64,000 bases of DNA from Balamuthia mandrillaris (Eukaryota; Discosea; Longamoebia; Balamuthiidae). Made by a program: the position numbers and the translations under genes. The notes beneath the pieces are model-generated. The model saw only the letters and a list, made by a program, of their open reading frames with translations, was not told the origin of the DNA and did not search any database. Location: contig JAVKOQ010000090.1 of assembly GCA_031835245.1 (NCBI GenBank), positions 64,501-128,500 on the forward strand. The letters are read 5' to 3'. Each line of letters opens with the position of its first letter. Within the stretch, counting starts at the first letter, position 1. Positions 50,101 to 59,762 of the stretch are shown one piece after another.

Positions 50101-51631
50101 TCTTCTATAGGCCAACCGAAGGTCGCTCTGGAGCTTCTTGTTGAGGGCGTTCTGTTGCTTGAGCTGAGCCTCCAAGGATTGAACGTGGTCCAACGCCTTC
50201 GCCAAGTCTTGTTGCACCTTCTCCGTCTCTGCCCGATTGTTTTCGAGTTGCGCTTGCAGAGCTTTGTTGGAGTCTTGGTTGAGCTGCTCCCGCTCTCCTA
50301 AAGCGTGCAGCTCTTGTTTAACCTGCTCGTAGAGTTGCAAGTACTGTGTCTCTCGCTCCTGGAATTTTTGTTGCTCCTCCTCACGAATGGATACCATCTT
50401 GGCTTCCAAGGCCGAGAGGTCCGCATCCTTTTGAGTGAGACAAGTTTGCAGCTGTTTGAGTAGCATTTCGTGTTCCACCAAACTGGACTGTAGGCGCGCT
50501 TTGGCTTCTTCCAAACCTTGCAGCTTGTTCTGGAGGCTGGTATTCTCTTCTCGGAGCAAGTCATTGCTTATACTGGCGCTCTCCAATCGCTCCTCCAAGC
50601 TGCATTTCAATGCCTTGAACTTCAGTAAAGGACAACAAACAACAAAAAGAAAAACAAAACACAACATTGTGCAGTGGTACCGTACTTTTGTTCAGAGGCA
50701 CAACTAGAAGAAGCACCTTTGCTTGTATGGTTTATCAAACGCTCTTCCAACTGTTTGATCCTGTCTTCCTTCTCCTTGGTGTCAGCGACCAGTTTTTCTT
50801 TGTCTAGCGATAGCATTGCAACTTGTTTGTTGTGAGCCTCTTCGGCCTGTTGAAGTTTGAGGCGAAGCTCTTCAAACTCTTCCTGTGACGGCCGCAACTC
50901 CTCAAGAGGCTGTGACGTAAACAAAAAAGCATGCAAAAGAGAATATAGCAAATGAGTTTTTTGAAGAAAAAAAAGGATTCTAGAGGCCAACGACACAGGT
51001 ACCTGTAGAACAGGCTGGGTATTGCGTAATGTTTCGACTTCTGTTTGCACAGCTGTGTACTTGCTTTGAAGGGCTTCATAGTCGGAGGATACACCATTCA
51101 TACGAGATAGAAGGGCTTCGTGTTCCTGATATGACAATGTGTAAACGCAACAGCAGCCACAATCACAAGGAAAAAGGAAACGACAATACTATCGGCACTC
51201 ACCTGTTTCAAGTTCTTGTAACATTCAAAGTTTTGCTTGAAACGCTCCGCCTGAGCCATGTACTTTTGTTTCCATTCGTTTGCTTTGACCGTGTCAGCAT
51301 CGCTCTGGCTTTGCAGTGCTGCGATAGTGGCATCTTTTTGCTCACACTCCTCCTTCAGTTTCTCAAACCGAGCAGTTACGTCCTTGAGGCGGTTGGACTT
51401 GGCCAAGAAAGAGAAGTAGAGCATCTTTCCCTGCTCCGTGATCCGCGTGCACTCCTCCTCGTAAGCCTTTACGTTCTCTTGCTCGTTGATTAATTGGTTT
51501 CGTAAGGAGCGAAGCAACCTCGACTCCTCTCCATTCTCCTCTGTCTCGTTTTCTTCTGGAAGCTCAGCAACTTTTTCTTCCGCTTCCACTTCTTTAAAGT
51601 CGAGAGAGTAGAGATGTGAGAGAGAGAGAGT

Positions 51632-51672
<41 letters not shown>

Positions 51673-52124
51673 GGAAGTAAGGAGAGAAGAGAAGGACAAT
51701 AACAGATGAAGAATAAAGGGATGAAGAGAATCGCACCCTCAGTAGAAGAAGGAACAGGTTGCGTAGCACTATTTTGTGGTCTGCGAACGGGTGTGCGATA
51801 GGCCCGGCGAGGCGGCGTGCAAAAGTCTTCCGGCTTCGATTCTCCATTTGGTAGCGCAAGACTTTTTGTTTCACCCTTGCCAAAGGGAGTGCCAGGCATA
51901 CCTGCGCCATGGCCAGCAAGAGCAGGCCTTGCCGCAGCCTTCAGAGGAGTGCAAGGTCTCTCCAAAACATTTTCAGCAAACTCTTCTTCTGGTTCCTGTG
52001 CGCGAGTTTTGTTGTTGTGGAACACTGAGAATCAAAGAAAAAACTTTTTGCGGCGTGATTAAACATTCCATACCTCCACGATCGCACCGGTCCGGCGGTC
52101 CACAGGAACATCCTCGGCTTCCAT
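47128..52124 (-). CDS. Large coiled-coil protein, probable cytoskeletal/centrosomal or mitotic scaffold
   Basis: Eight or nine minus-strand exons encode about 1,470 residues. Exon 1 is 52124-52074 (MEAEDVPVDRRTGAIVE). The next exon (about 52023-51739) encodes a low-complexity region with several CDK-type sites: RPCTPLK, GTPFGK, CTPPRR and YRTPVRR. From about residue 115 to 1,360 the protein is almost continuous heptad coiled coil (e.g. LQQQKNRLEEKSSGLEESL), interrupted by a Cys/His-containing patch (HRGRCEACLHTALQR). The C-terminus has a Ser/Glu-rich gap and a final short coiled coil. Composition resembles CENP-E/F, pericentrin or golgin-type rods, but no diagnostic domain is present, so identity is not claimed. 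E2F-like sites in its promoter fit a cell-cycle gene. Confidence 0.8.
51617..51671 (-). repeat. (GA)n in coiled-coil gene intron
   Basis: A GA tract (CT on the sense strand) sits in the intron at about 51595-51738. Confidence 0.85.
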
Positions 52125-52727
52125 CTGTTCTCCTCGTTAGTCTCTTCTTTACAGTCAATCAACCGAACCGATTTTTTTTTCAGTGATTATTTTTTTGATT
52201 CTTCGCCCCCTCTTTTCTCCTATACGCTCCCCGCACTCGCCACCATTAGAACGAAAAAAAAAAAACTTGCCCGAACCACCACTCCCCTTGACTTTTCGGA
52301 AATACAAGACAAAAAAAAAAGGCGGGAAACTGTTTCCTCCTAACCGTCATGACTGCGGTGGTCGCTTCCCGCCAATTTTTGGTTTTTTATTGTCGACACC
52401 GGGTTCGATCCAGGTGATCTTGTCGACAACGTGGGAGCTAAAAGGCGGCAGGTGGTGCATTTCGCGAGTATTAAACATTCGAGGGTTCGTTAAAATGAAC
52501 TTTGCCAGCATTGGTGGATTTGCTGTTAATAAAACAAAATGTTCGTATCCATGCTCTCTGCTTTATTTTTAAAAAAATGAGAAACAATTTTAGAAAAAAT
52601 TTGCTTAATGACTTGACTCCCAATAAAACGGTATACGGAAACAAAATTGGCTAGGTGCGCCCATTTGAATATTTTCAAAAAAATAGAGTTGTTCTTTCTC
52701 GATTCCATTAGCATTTACGGGCAAAAC

Positions 52728-52764
<37 letters not shown>

Positions 52765-52971
52765 CAGCAAAAAAAGTCAACCCCCTTTTTTGAACGCCAG
52801 CAATTCTTTTTATATTGCGCTCTCAATTGTTTTATATTTTCGTTCCACCAATATTATTTTTTTCTCGCCTCACTTTTCTGGCCTTCTTTCTCTCTTTATT
52901 CTTTTAAAACAAAGCAATACACAACACACTGCAGAACAATAGGCAGAATACAACCGCTTCTACTCCAGTAA
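52125..52971. promoter_or_regulatory. Divergent promoter, coiled-coil / homeobox, with E2F pair and two TGTCGACA
   Basis: An inverted pair of E2F-like sites, GGCGGGAA (52321-52328) and TTCCCGCC (52366-52373), is followed by TGTCGACA at 52391-52398 and 52421-52428. Between the last two lies GGTTCGATCC, a Pol III B-box-like decamer without a tRNA around it. The rest is AT-rich with a GA tract at about 52732-52761; no gene is seen. Confidence 0.6.
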
Positions 52972-53913
52972 ATGATGTCGGCCGAGAGACTTTGCACCAG
53001 CCCTCCGCCTTTGTTCATACAACCCATCCCACAGGAGTTAGGCCCCAGCTTTCCTTCGTTTCCTATGTTCCACCCAAAGCCCGAAGTTCCCATTCTGGCT
53101 CCGCCGCGGCCCATCACTCCTCTCATCACAGACTACAACAACAACAACTGGAACGAGGAAGATCACAAACTACAACACTCGAGCTTTCGGCCGATTCAGG
53201 AACAGGAGCAACAACAACGCAAGTGCGAAGAAGACAATAATGATCTACAACAACTCGCTGATGCCGTTCGGACGGAGAAGGAGCAAGAGGACCAGGATGA
53301 CGACCAGGGAGAACAAAACCACAGCACTCCAAGGCAGATGAGCTCCAGCCCACACGAAAGGGAAGCGTTGGATCCTCCGACTCCCATGGTTGCTTCTAGC
53401 TTCTCTTTCGTGCCAGCTTCTTCCTGCCTTCCTTCTGCCTCTTCCATTCTTTCTCATCTTTCCTCTCCTTCCTCGTCTTCTTCCATTCTCCCTGCTCTTC
53501 TATATAACAACAACAACCCGTTTTCGATTTCCTGTGGTTCTATTCCAACTCCTTCTACGTCCTATATTTCTGCTTGTTCCTCGTCTTCTTCTTCTTCTTC
53601 TTCTTCTTCTTCTTCTTCTTCTTCTTCTTCTTCTTCCACGTTGAGACCTTCGTGGAACAAACACACAACTCATGCCACTCACACAACTCGTCGCAAGAGG
53701 GCGACCACTCACCAGCGGAAGATCTTAGAGGACGCCTTTGCGGAGGATCCTCTCCCCAGCCCCAAGAAGAAAGAACGCATTGCCCGACAGGTAGGCCTGA
53801 GCGAGAAGCGTGTCCAGATCTGGTTTCAAAACAGGCGAGCCCAACAGAGAAGAGAACAACGGACGAGAGTGCTTCAACAGCAACAACAAACATCTGACCA
53901 CTTGGTGCCGTAG
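52972..53913 (+). CDS. Homeodomain transcription factor
   Basis: A single exon of 313 codons. The N-terminal two thirds are low complexity: Pro-rich, Gln/Glu/Asp-rich, then Ser-rich with a run of about 20 Ser encoded by TCT repeats. The homeodomain is C-terminal (about residues 237-297): RRKRATTHQRKILEDAF, LSEKRVQIWFQNRRAQQRREQ, with the invariant W-F-x-N-R of helix 3 intact and Gln at recognition position 50. Spacing between helices 1 and 2 is 60-residue standard rather than TALE. A Gln-rich tail ends the protein. Nuclear, sequence-specific DNA binding is expected. AATAAA is present at about 53924, 11 bp after the stop. Confidence 0.92.
   Translation: MMSAERLCTSPPPLFIQPIPQELGPSFPSFPMFHPKPEVPILAPPRPITPLITDYNNNNWNEEDHKLQHSSFRPIQEQEQQQRKCEEDNNDLQQLADAVRTEKEQEDQDDDQGEQNHSTPRQMSSSPHEREALDPPTPMVASSFSFVPASSCLPSASSILSHLSSPSSSSSILPALLYNNNNPFSISCGSIPTPSTSYISACSSSSSSSSSSSSSSSSSSSSTLRPSWNKHTTHATHTTRRKRATTHQRKILEDAFAEDPLPSPKKKERIARQVGLSEKRVQIWFQNRRAQQRREQRTRVLQQQQQTSDHLVP
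53577..53636 (+). repeat. (TCT)n coding microsatellite, poly-Ser
   Basis: A 60-bp TCT run encodes about 20 consecutive Ser in the homeobox protein. Confidence 0.9.
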
Positions 53914-54068
53914 CATAACCATCAATAAAAATCTCCATGTGCTTACGAAAAGTTTTTTGGCTTGATACAATCTCGCTCACTTGGCCTCGTTCCTTTTCGC
54001 TTTCATAGTTGTTTGATCTAATCGTTCTTTTGCTCTTATAACGATGGTTGTCGCTTATTTGTTGTTAA

Positions 54069-56016
54069 TTACAGCTCTTCGTGAATTATTTGTTCCTTGT
54101 TGTTGTTATCGTTGGCACCTGGTGCAGGTTGGAGGTGCTGTTCAACAAAGTCAATAATGCTGTTTTTTGTTTTGCTTGTTCCAGGATAAAAAACGGAACG
54201 CTCTTTCTTGAGATATTTGCCAGAAGGAAAGAATACGATGGCTGGCAAGTTTCGGGTCTTAAAGTAAAAAAGGGTATTAGTGCTCATAAAGAGCAAAACT
54301 GAGCGAAAAGCGTACATCGCATTGTTCTGGAGGATCCTCTGTGGAGCAATCGTAGGTTGCTATCATAACATCGGTGTCTTCTTTAGTCGCAAAGTAATAG
54401 GCCACTTGGTTATACACGGGGACTAAATCTTTACATGCAGCGCACCTATAATGGGGTAAAGCGTTTGTACAAAGAAATGGTTGAAAAAAATAACACGAGA
54501 GCGGGAATGATTACCCTGCGAGAAAGAAGAAATAAGTAAACCAAAAAGATGGATAAGGAAAGAAGAAAGAGGATAACGTACAGGGAGTGTAGAACTGTAC
54601 AAGAGCAGGTTCAGCAGCTTGAAGAACCTGATGCTCAAACGTGTTTCTCGTCAAGGCAACTGTTGGCCCATCCATATAAACAATAGGCTTGTCACTTGAT
54701 TGCCCTTCTATGTCCTCTCTGAACCCTTCTAAAACTTTCTCTATCCATTTGATCAAAGCCCGCTCCGATATTTCTGTCTTGTCTTTGTCCAAGAATTCTT
54801 GTACCGCCTTTGTGAACAGAAAGAAACGACAAGAAATAAAGAAACGAGAGAGAGAGAGAGAGAGAGAAGCGAATTGTTAATAAGTACAAAAAGAGAAATC
54901 AAAGAAGGAAGTACATTGTGCCGAGTAAGCTTGATAACGGCAAGTGTGGGAACGTCGTCCTCAGTAAGGTTGTAGGAAGGCAACACCTCGCTATATTCCT
55001 TGGTGTCTAAAGTGAGAAAGCCCAACTGGCCGCTGGCACCAAAGTGCTTGGCCAATGCTTTGAAGGTAGATTCCAATTTCTGCAAGTATCACCATTTCGT
55101 GAGAATTTGATTGAAGCGGAGCAGAAGCATAGGATTATAACGTACGTTAGAGGCCTTGGAGTCATCCAAGAAAGCGAGACATGTAGGTTTATCCATCTCC
55201 CATGCGCCTTTGTTTTTTGTTTGAATTAAAAATACCAAAAAGTAAGATAGGAAGCATATTAGCAAAAGTACAAACCATGCAAGTTATCGTAACGCATTTC
55301 ATCCCACAAGGGACGCTTGTGTAGCAATACAAACTCAATGATGCTTTCTCTTGTAAATCTGTCCGTTTCCTCATACTTGATAGTGCGTTCTGCTGGCTTA
55401 AAGATCGCAACAGAGGGTGAACTCTGTAACTTCAAACTCTGTGCCAACTTTTCATCAGAGACTGCATAGAAGGGTATGCTTTGTTGGAAATAACGGGCTG
55501 CGCCTTCGAACTGCCCTGCTTCAGCAGAGGTCAGGTCTTCAAAATATCCAACTACTCTAACCTATTGTTTGTGTTCGTTATAGCAAAAGAAAGAAGGAAA
55601 TAATGAAAACAAAGACGGAAGAATACAACAAGCTGGAGGATATCCTCGCTGAGTGCAGCAGCAGCAGAAGAAGAAGAAGAACACGAACAAGAAGAAGAAC
55701 AAGAACAAGAACAAGAAGAAGAACAAGAAGAACAAGAACGAGCACAATAAGCATTAAAAAAAGTATACTTTACTTTTTCGTAAGCCAAAAAATCTTTTCG
55801 TTGATTCTTGGTTTCGATGGTTCGGGTGGCAGGTATGGTGAGGGATTGAAGGAACTGCAACATGCGCTCCGCAATTCGTTGGCCCATGTATTGCCTTGGT
55901 AGGCCCTCTCTGAGGCACGACCATTGTGAACAAAAACACACGAGAAAGAGAAGACAAGAGCAGGATAAAAAGAGGACAAGCGAAGCGAGAAGGAAGCAAA
56001 GAAGAGAAGATATCAA

Positions 56017-56058
<42 letters not shown>

Positions 56059-56656
56059 ACAGACTAGAGAAAGAATGAAATACCTGAAAACAAAGAGGGC
56101 AGGCAGGTAAGTTACATGGAAGCGAATGGCCAGCTCTTCGCTTTGGTTTACGTCAACAGTGGCAAAGATCACTTTGGAGGTGGAGGCCTTGTGCTCTCGC
56201 CAATACATGGCCAACTCATAAAACTGTTCCAACACGTGGTCACAATCCGGACCGCAGTCTCCTGTTGTGCTTTGGTTGTTTGTTTTTTTTTTTGGAGTGA
56301 GAGAGAGAGAGAGAGAGAGAGAGCATCGTTAGCACTCGTGAAAAGAAGAAAGGAAGAGAAGGATGTAGTTACAACAGAACAAAGCTAAGAATGCCTTGCG
56401 CGGTGGTAGCGAGGAGCAGTTGCTCCATGTCTTCCATGTTGCTAACGACCGCCACGTGTTTGTGGGGTGGGATGGGCTTTGGCGTGAGCTGATGTTCGCG
56501 GCTAGCAGAGGTCCGCCTCTCCGCCGCCATTTCCGCATCAATCTCGTCCACCTCGCCGAGATTTGTGAAAAACTCGTCACCGCCAGCAGTGACCACGACG
56601 GCGGTCAGTCCCGCCAGGAACAACAACAACAAGGCCATCCCCATGAACCGTCTCAT
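54069..56656 (-). CDS. Protein disulfide isomerase-family protein, ER luminal
   Basis: About ten minus-strand exons. The start MRRFMGMALLLLFLAGLTAVVV is a signal peptide; the protein ends HEEL, a plausible KDEL-type ER retrieval signal. It contains an N-terminal thioredoxin-like domain with an unusual FTTGDCGPDC active-site region (C-x3-C instead of C-x2-C), two inner domains without CxxC (e.g. SIPFYAVSDEKLAQ, SPSVAIFKP, FLTLDTKEY, DDVPTLAVIKL), and a C-terminal thioredoxin domain with FYTPWCAACKDL and NLPAIVFFPSGK. The a-b-b'-a' layout is that of PDI. It should oxidise or isomerise disulfides of secretory proteins, chiefly through the CAAC site. The Trp before CAAC is assembled from three exons (see microexon at 54515). 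The first-domain acceptor (before CACAACAGG) was chosen for frame. Confidence 0.85.
54515..54515 (-). other. Candidate one-nucleotide microexon in the PDI gene
   Basis: On the minus strand the exon ending ...TTC TAC ACT CCC T (54582) is followed by an intron of 66 nt, GTACGT...TCTCGCAG (54581-54516), one G (54515), a second intron of 69 nt, GTAATC...TTATAG (54514-54446), and the exon G TGC GCT GCA TGT. T+G+G makes Trp and gives FYTPWCAAC, the expected thioredoxin motif. Joining the outer exons directly leads to a frameshift and early stop. Confidence 0.6.
56021..56056 (-). repeat. (GA)n in PDI intron
   Basis: GA tracts (CT on the sense strand) occur in PDI introns here and at about 56299-56324 and 54848-54867. 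Confidence 0.85.
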
Positions 56657-57200
56657 CTTGAGACCCCTGTATTTTTATTATTCTTGCTCGCACGGAAGAG
56701 GACTGCAAGTTATATTCATGACGACGTGGATATAGCCGTAACTAGGAGCACTTATCATCCCCATAACAACAGTTTCATGGCAACGGTTTCTACGTAACCT
56801 GATCCATTATGGAAATCTACCACAAAATCGCCCGCAACAAACGAAAAAAATTGTAGCACTCTCTCTCGACTTCCTTTTGGCGCGCACCGCACCGCACCGC
56901 GAACAAACCGCTGCTCCCTTCCCCCCCAATAAAAGGACCCAACACACACACAACGCGTAGCACGCAAGACTCCCAAAAAAAAGAGAGAGCGAGTTTGAAA
57001 GAGGGGAGAGAAGGAAAGAGGACCGCTACCTGTTTTTTTTTTTATTTTGTTGCAATTTTTGCTTGTCGTTATTGTCTTTCAATCTCTCTTAAGGACCCAA
57101 TCTTTTTTTTTTTCGAGTGCTTCTTCAACTTCTGCCTGCACTGTTTTCTTCTGCTTATCGCTTTTTATTTTTTTTTAATTGTTTTAATTTTTGAGCCACG
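56657..57200. promoter_or_regulatory. Divergent promoter, PDI / PKA catalytic subunit
   Basis: TTCATGACGACGTGG at about 56715-56729 is a diverged form of the shared element (its complement contains CGTCGTCATGAA). A repeated CGCACCGCACCGC motif is at about 56882-56900. The PKA side is T-rich, typical of a 5' UTR. No additional gene. Confidence 0.4.
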
Positions 57201-58865
57201 ATGCATAAAGTGTTTGGCCGAAGTAAGGCGAAGGACAAGACCAAAAAGTACATCCAGGGAGAGAACACTCTCTCTGAGAAGCTCAAAGCCCTCAAGCTCT
57301 CAGAGAACATGAGTCTGGAAGACTTTGAGAAAGTCCGAACTTTGGGTACCGCAATTTTCTGGTTTTGCTTTCATCCAAATCTCGTCTAATTTGTTTTTTG
57401 GATTTGCTTGTGATGATGTCAAGGCACGGGAACCTTTGGTCGGGTTTGGTTGGTGAAGCACAAGGCCACTGGCAAGTTCTTTGCCCTGAAGGTGCTGAAG
57501 AAGGTGGAGGTGGTGCGCCTGAAGCAGGTGGACCACATCAAGAACGAAAAGAAGGTGTTGAGCCAAGTGAACTGCCCGTTTATTGTCAACTTGTATGTAG
57601 TCTCACGTTCAATTTTCTTCCTCCCTTCTCTCCCTCTCTCTCATTCTCACAGACATTCTCACTCTCTTCTTTTGTCTTCCCCCGTTCTCTTTTCTGCTCT
57701 CTCTATCTCTCTCTCTCCCTCTCCCTCTCCCTCTCCTTCTCCCTCTCCTCTTCTTTGTCTCCTTTTTTCTCTCTCCTCTTCATAAACTTAACTTGCATTC
57801 TTCCAATGAACTTTGTAGGTATGGCACTTTCCAGGATGACACCAACTTGTACCTCCTGATGGAGTACGTCATTGGAGGAGAAATGTTCTGCCATCTACGA
57901 CGCGCAGGCAGGTTTCCCAACGATACCGCACGTTTCTTTGCTGCTCAGGTAGTCCTCGCACTAGAGCACCTCCACAGCAAAGATATTCTATACAGAGATC
58001 TCAAACCAGAAAACCTTGTATGCTACTGCTTTTCTTTCATTTCTTCTCTCTTTGATTTTTTATTTTGTTTGCTTGCTTTCTTGTTTGTTTGTTGTTGCTA
58101 TTCTTGCTCTTGTTCTTCTTCTATAAGAACTGATTGCATGCTCCTTTGAACAACAAGTTGCTGGACAAAAATGGAAACATCAAAATAGTGGACTTTGGTT
58201 TCGCAAAACACGTGGAAGACAGGACATGGACGTTGTGCGGGACTCCCGAGTACCTGGCTCCTGAAATCATTCAAAGCAAAGGACACGGAAAGGCTGTAGA
58301 TTGGTGGGCTTTGGGCGTACTTATTTTTGAAATGTTGGCTGGGTACGTTACGAAAAGTTGGCCTGAACCCCGAAAGGAGGAGAAGAGTGAAGAGAGAGCG
58401 AGCGAGCGAGAGAGAGAGAGAGAGAGAAGAAAAGAGAGAACGAGGCAAGGGGAGGATAAGGAAAGTGGAGAACACCATAATATGCTAACTTCGGTACCAT
58501 TTATATAAATCAGATATCCTCCATTCTTTGATGATAATCCATTCGGAGTCTATGAGAAGATTCTCGCCAACAGGGTTCACTTCCCTTCTCACTTTGACCC
58601 GGAGGCCAAGGATCTCATCAAGAAGCTCTTGGCAGCGGACCGAACCCGAAGACTTGGCAACTTGCGAGGCGGAGCAAATGACGTCAAGAGCCACTCGTGG
58701 TTTGGCGAGATCGACTGGGAGGAACTGGCCGCTCTGAAGGTCAAACCTCCGCTCACCATCAAGTGCAAGGGAGAGGGCGATACGAGCAACTTTGAGGAGT
58801 ATGAGGAGGTGGAGGAAGAGGTTGTGACGGTGGATCCTTTCAGGTTTATCTTCAAAGACTTTTAG
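57201..58865 (+). CDS. cAMP-dependent protein kinase catalytic subunit (AGC kinase)
   Basis: Exons 57201-57345, 57424-57592, 57819-58017, 58158-58342 and 58514-58865 encode 349 residues, the length of PKA-C. Features: [14 protein letters not shown] glycine loop, FALKVLKK with the ATP lysine, [12 protein letters not shown] catalytic loop, [23 protein letters not shown] activation loop with the PDK1-site Thr, [21 protein letters not shown], and a C-terminal tail ending FKDF, the hydrophobic F-x-x-F motif. These place it in PKA-C rather than PKG or PKB (no extra domains; the 48-residue N-terminus is basic and lacks a myristoylation Gly2). It would be held by a cAMP-binding regulatory subunit and phosphorylate basic-directed sites. 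Confidence 0.95.
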
Positions 58866-58975
58866 GTAAAGGGCTTTTGTTTTTTTTTTTTCTGTTTGTT
58901 TTGAAAGTTTTTTTTTCAAAAAAATGAAGTGGTTTGTGTTATTCCTATGCGCGCACGGACTGGCAAGCTATCGTA

Positions 58976-59027
<52 letters not shown>

Positions 59028-59762
59028 CTCTCTCGCTCCAAGCTGCTAATGTCGTCATGATCCAAAGACTGGAGAGAGGAAACGAGCGAAGACAAGAGAG
59101 CGCTTAAATTTTTGCAGCGCAAAAAATGAAAGTTAAAAAAATCAGCAATTAAAAAAATAGCACACACAAACAAACAAAAAAACGGATTCTTTGTGGTGAG
59201 TAGCGGATTAGATTTTCTGATTTGTTTGTTTGGTCTTTGTTCTTTGTTCTTTGTTTGTTGGATTGATTGACTCCTTGGAGAAGTTTGTGGCGTGTTACTC
59301 TGTCTCGTTGTTATTTTTAAAATTATTTTATTATTTTTTTTGCTGACATATTTAGCAGACCGGCCAGCCGTTTCGGGAGGGAATTTGATTGCTTGCGTTC
59401 ATACGCCGAACTCGTGGAACGTTCTTTGTGCACCTCCCGTCGCTTCTCGTTTTTTTTTGTTTCTTCTTTGGTTGATTTACTTGCAGGTTTCTATCTCCTT
59501 TTGTTGTTATTTCCCCCTTATTTCCCTCCCTTTTGATTTTTTTTTTCATACTCTCAAAAATAGTGTATTTATTTGTTTGTTTCTTTCCCCCTTTTTTTCC
59601 AGCATCTCTTGTTCGATCTTTTTCATCTTTGTTTTATTTTTTCTAAAAGCTTTGCGTTTGATATATTTTCTTTGTTTCCGTCAGATTAACAGAGGAGAAC
59701 ACAATCTTACTCCCGAACCTATTCGATTACCGAGTACCCACCACCCCAAAAACCCAACAAAA
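58866..59762. other. Long spacer and probable Rac 5' UTR
   Basis: The 897-bp gap has a CT microsatellite (58976-59034), then ATGTCGTCATGA at about 59049-59060 (the shared element), an A-rich stretch and a long T-rich stretch ending directly before the Rac ATG. A spliced 5' UTR is likely; no ORF with family resemblance is found. Confidence 0.5.

Noticed and set aside
47168-50707. Long plus-strand open frames opposite the coiled-coil gene
   Set aside because: They are antisense shadows caused by the Gln/Leu/Glu-rich codon pattern of the real gene.
52401-52412. GGTTCGATCC resembling a Pol III B-box
   Set aside because: No cloverleaf fits the flanks, which are TGTCGACA palindromes; treated as part of a promoter.
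54516-54581. Retention of the first intron as coding sequence in the PDI gene
   Set aside because: It is in frame but inserts a Phe/Ser-rich stretch between FYTP and CAAC and loses the conserved Trp; kept as the alternative to the microexon.
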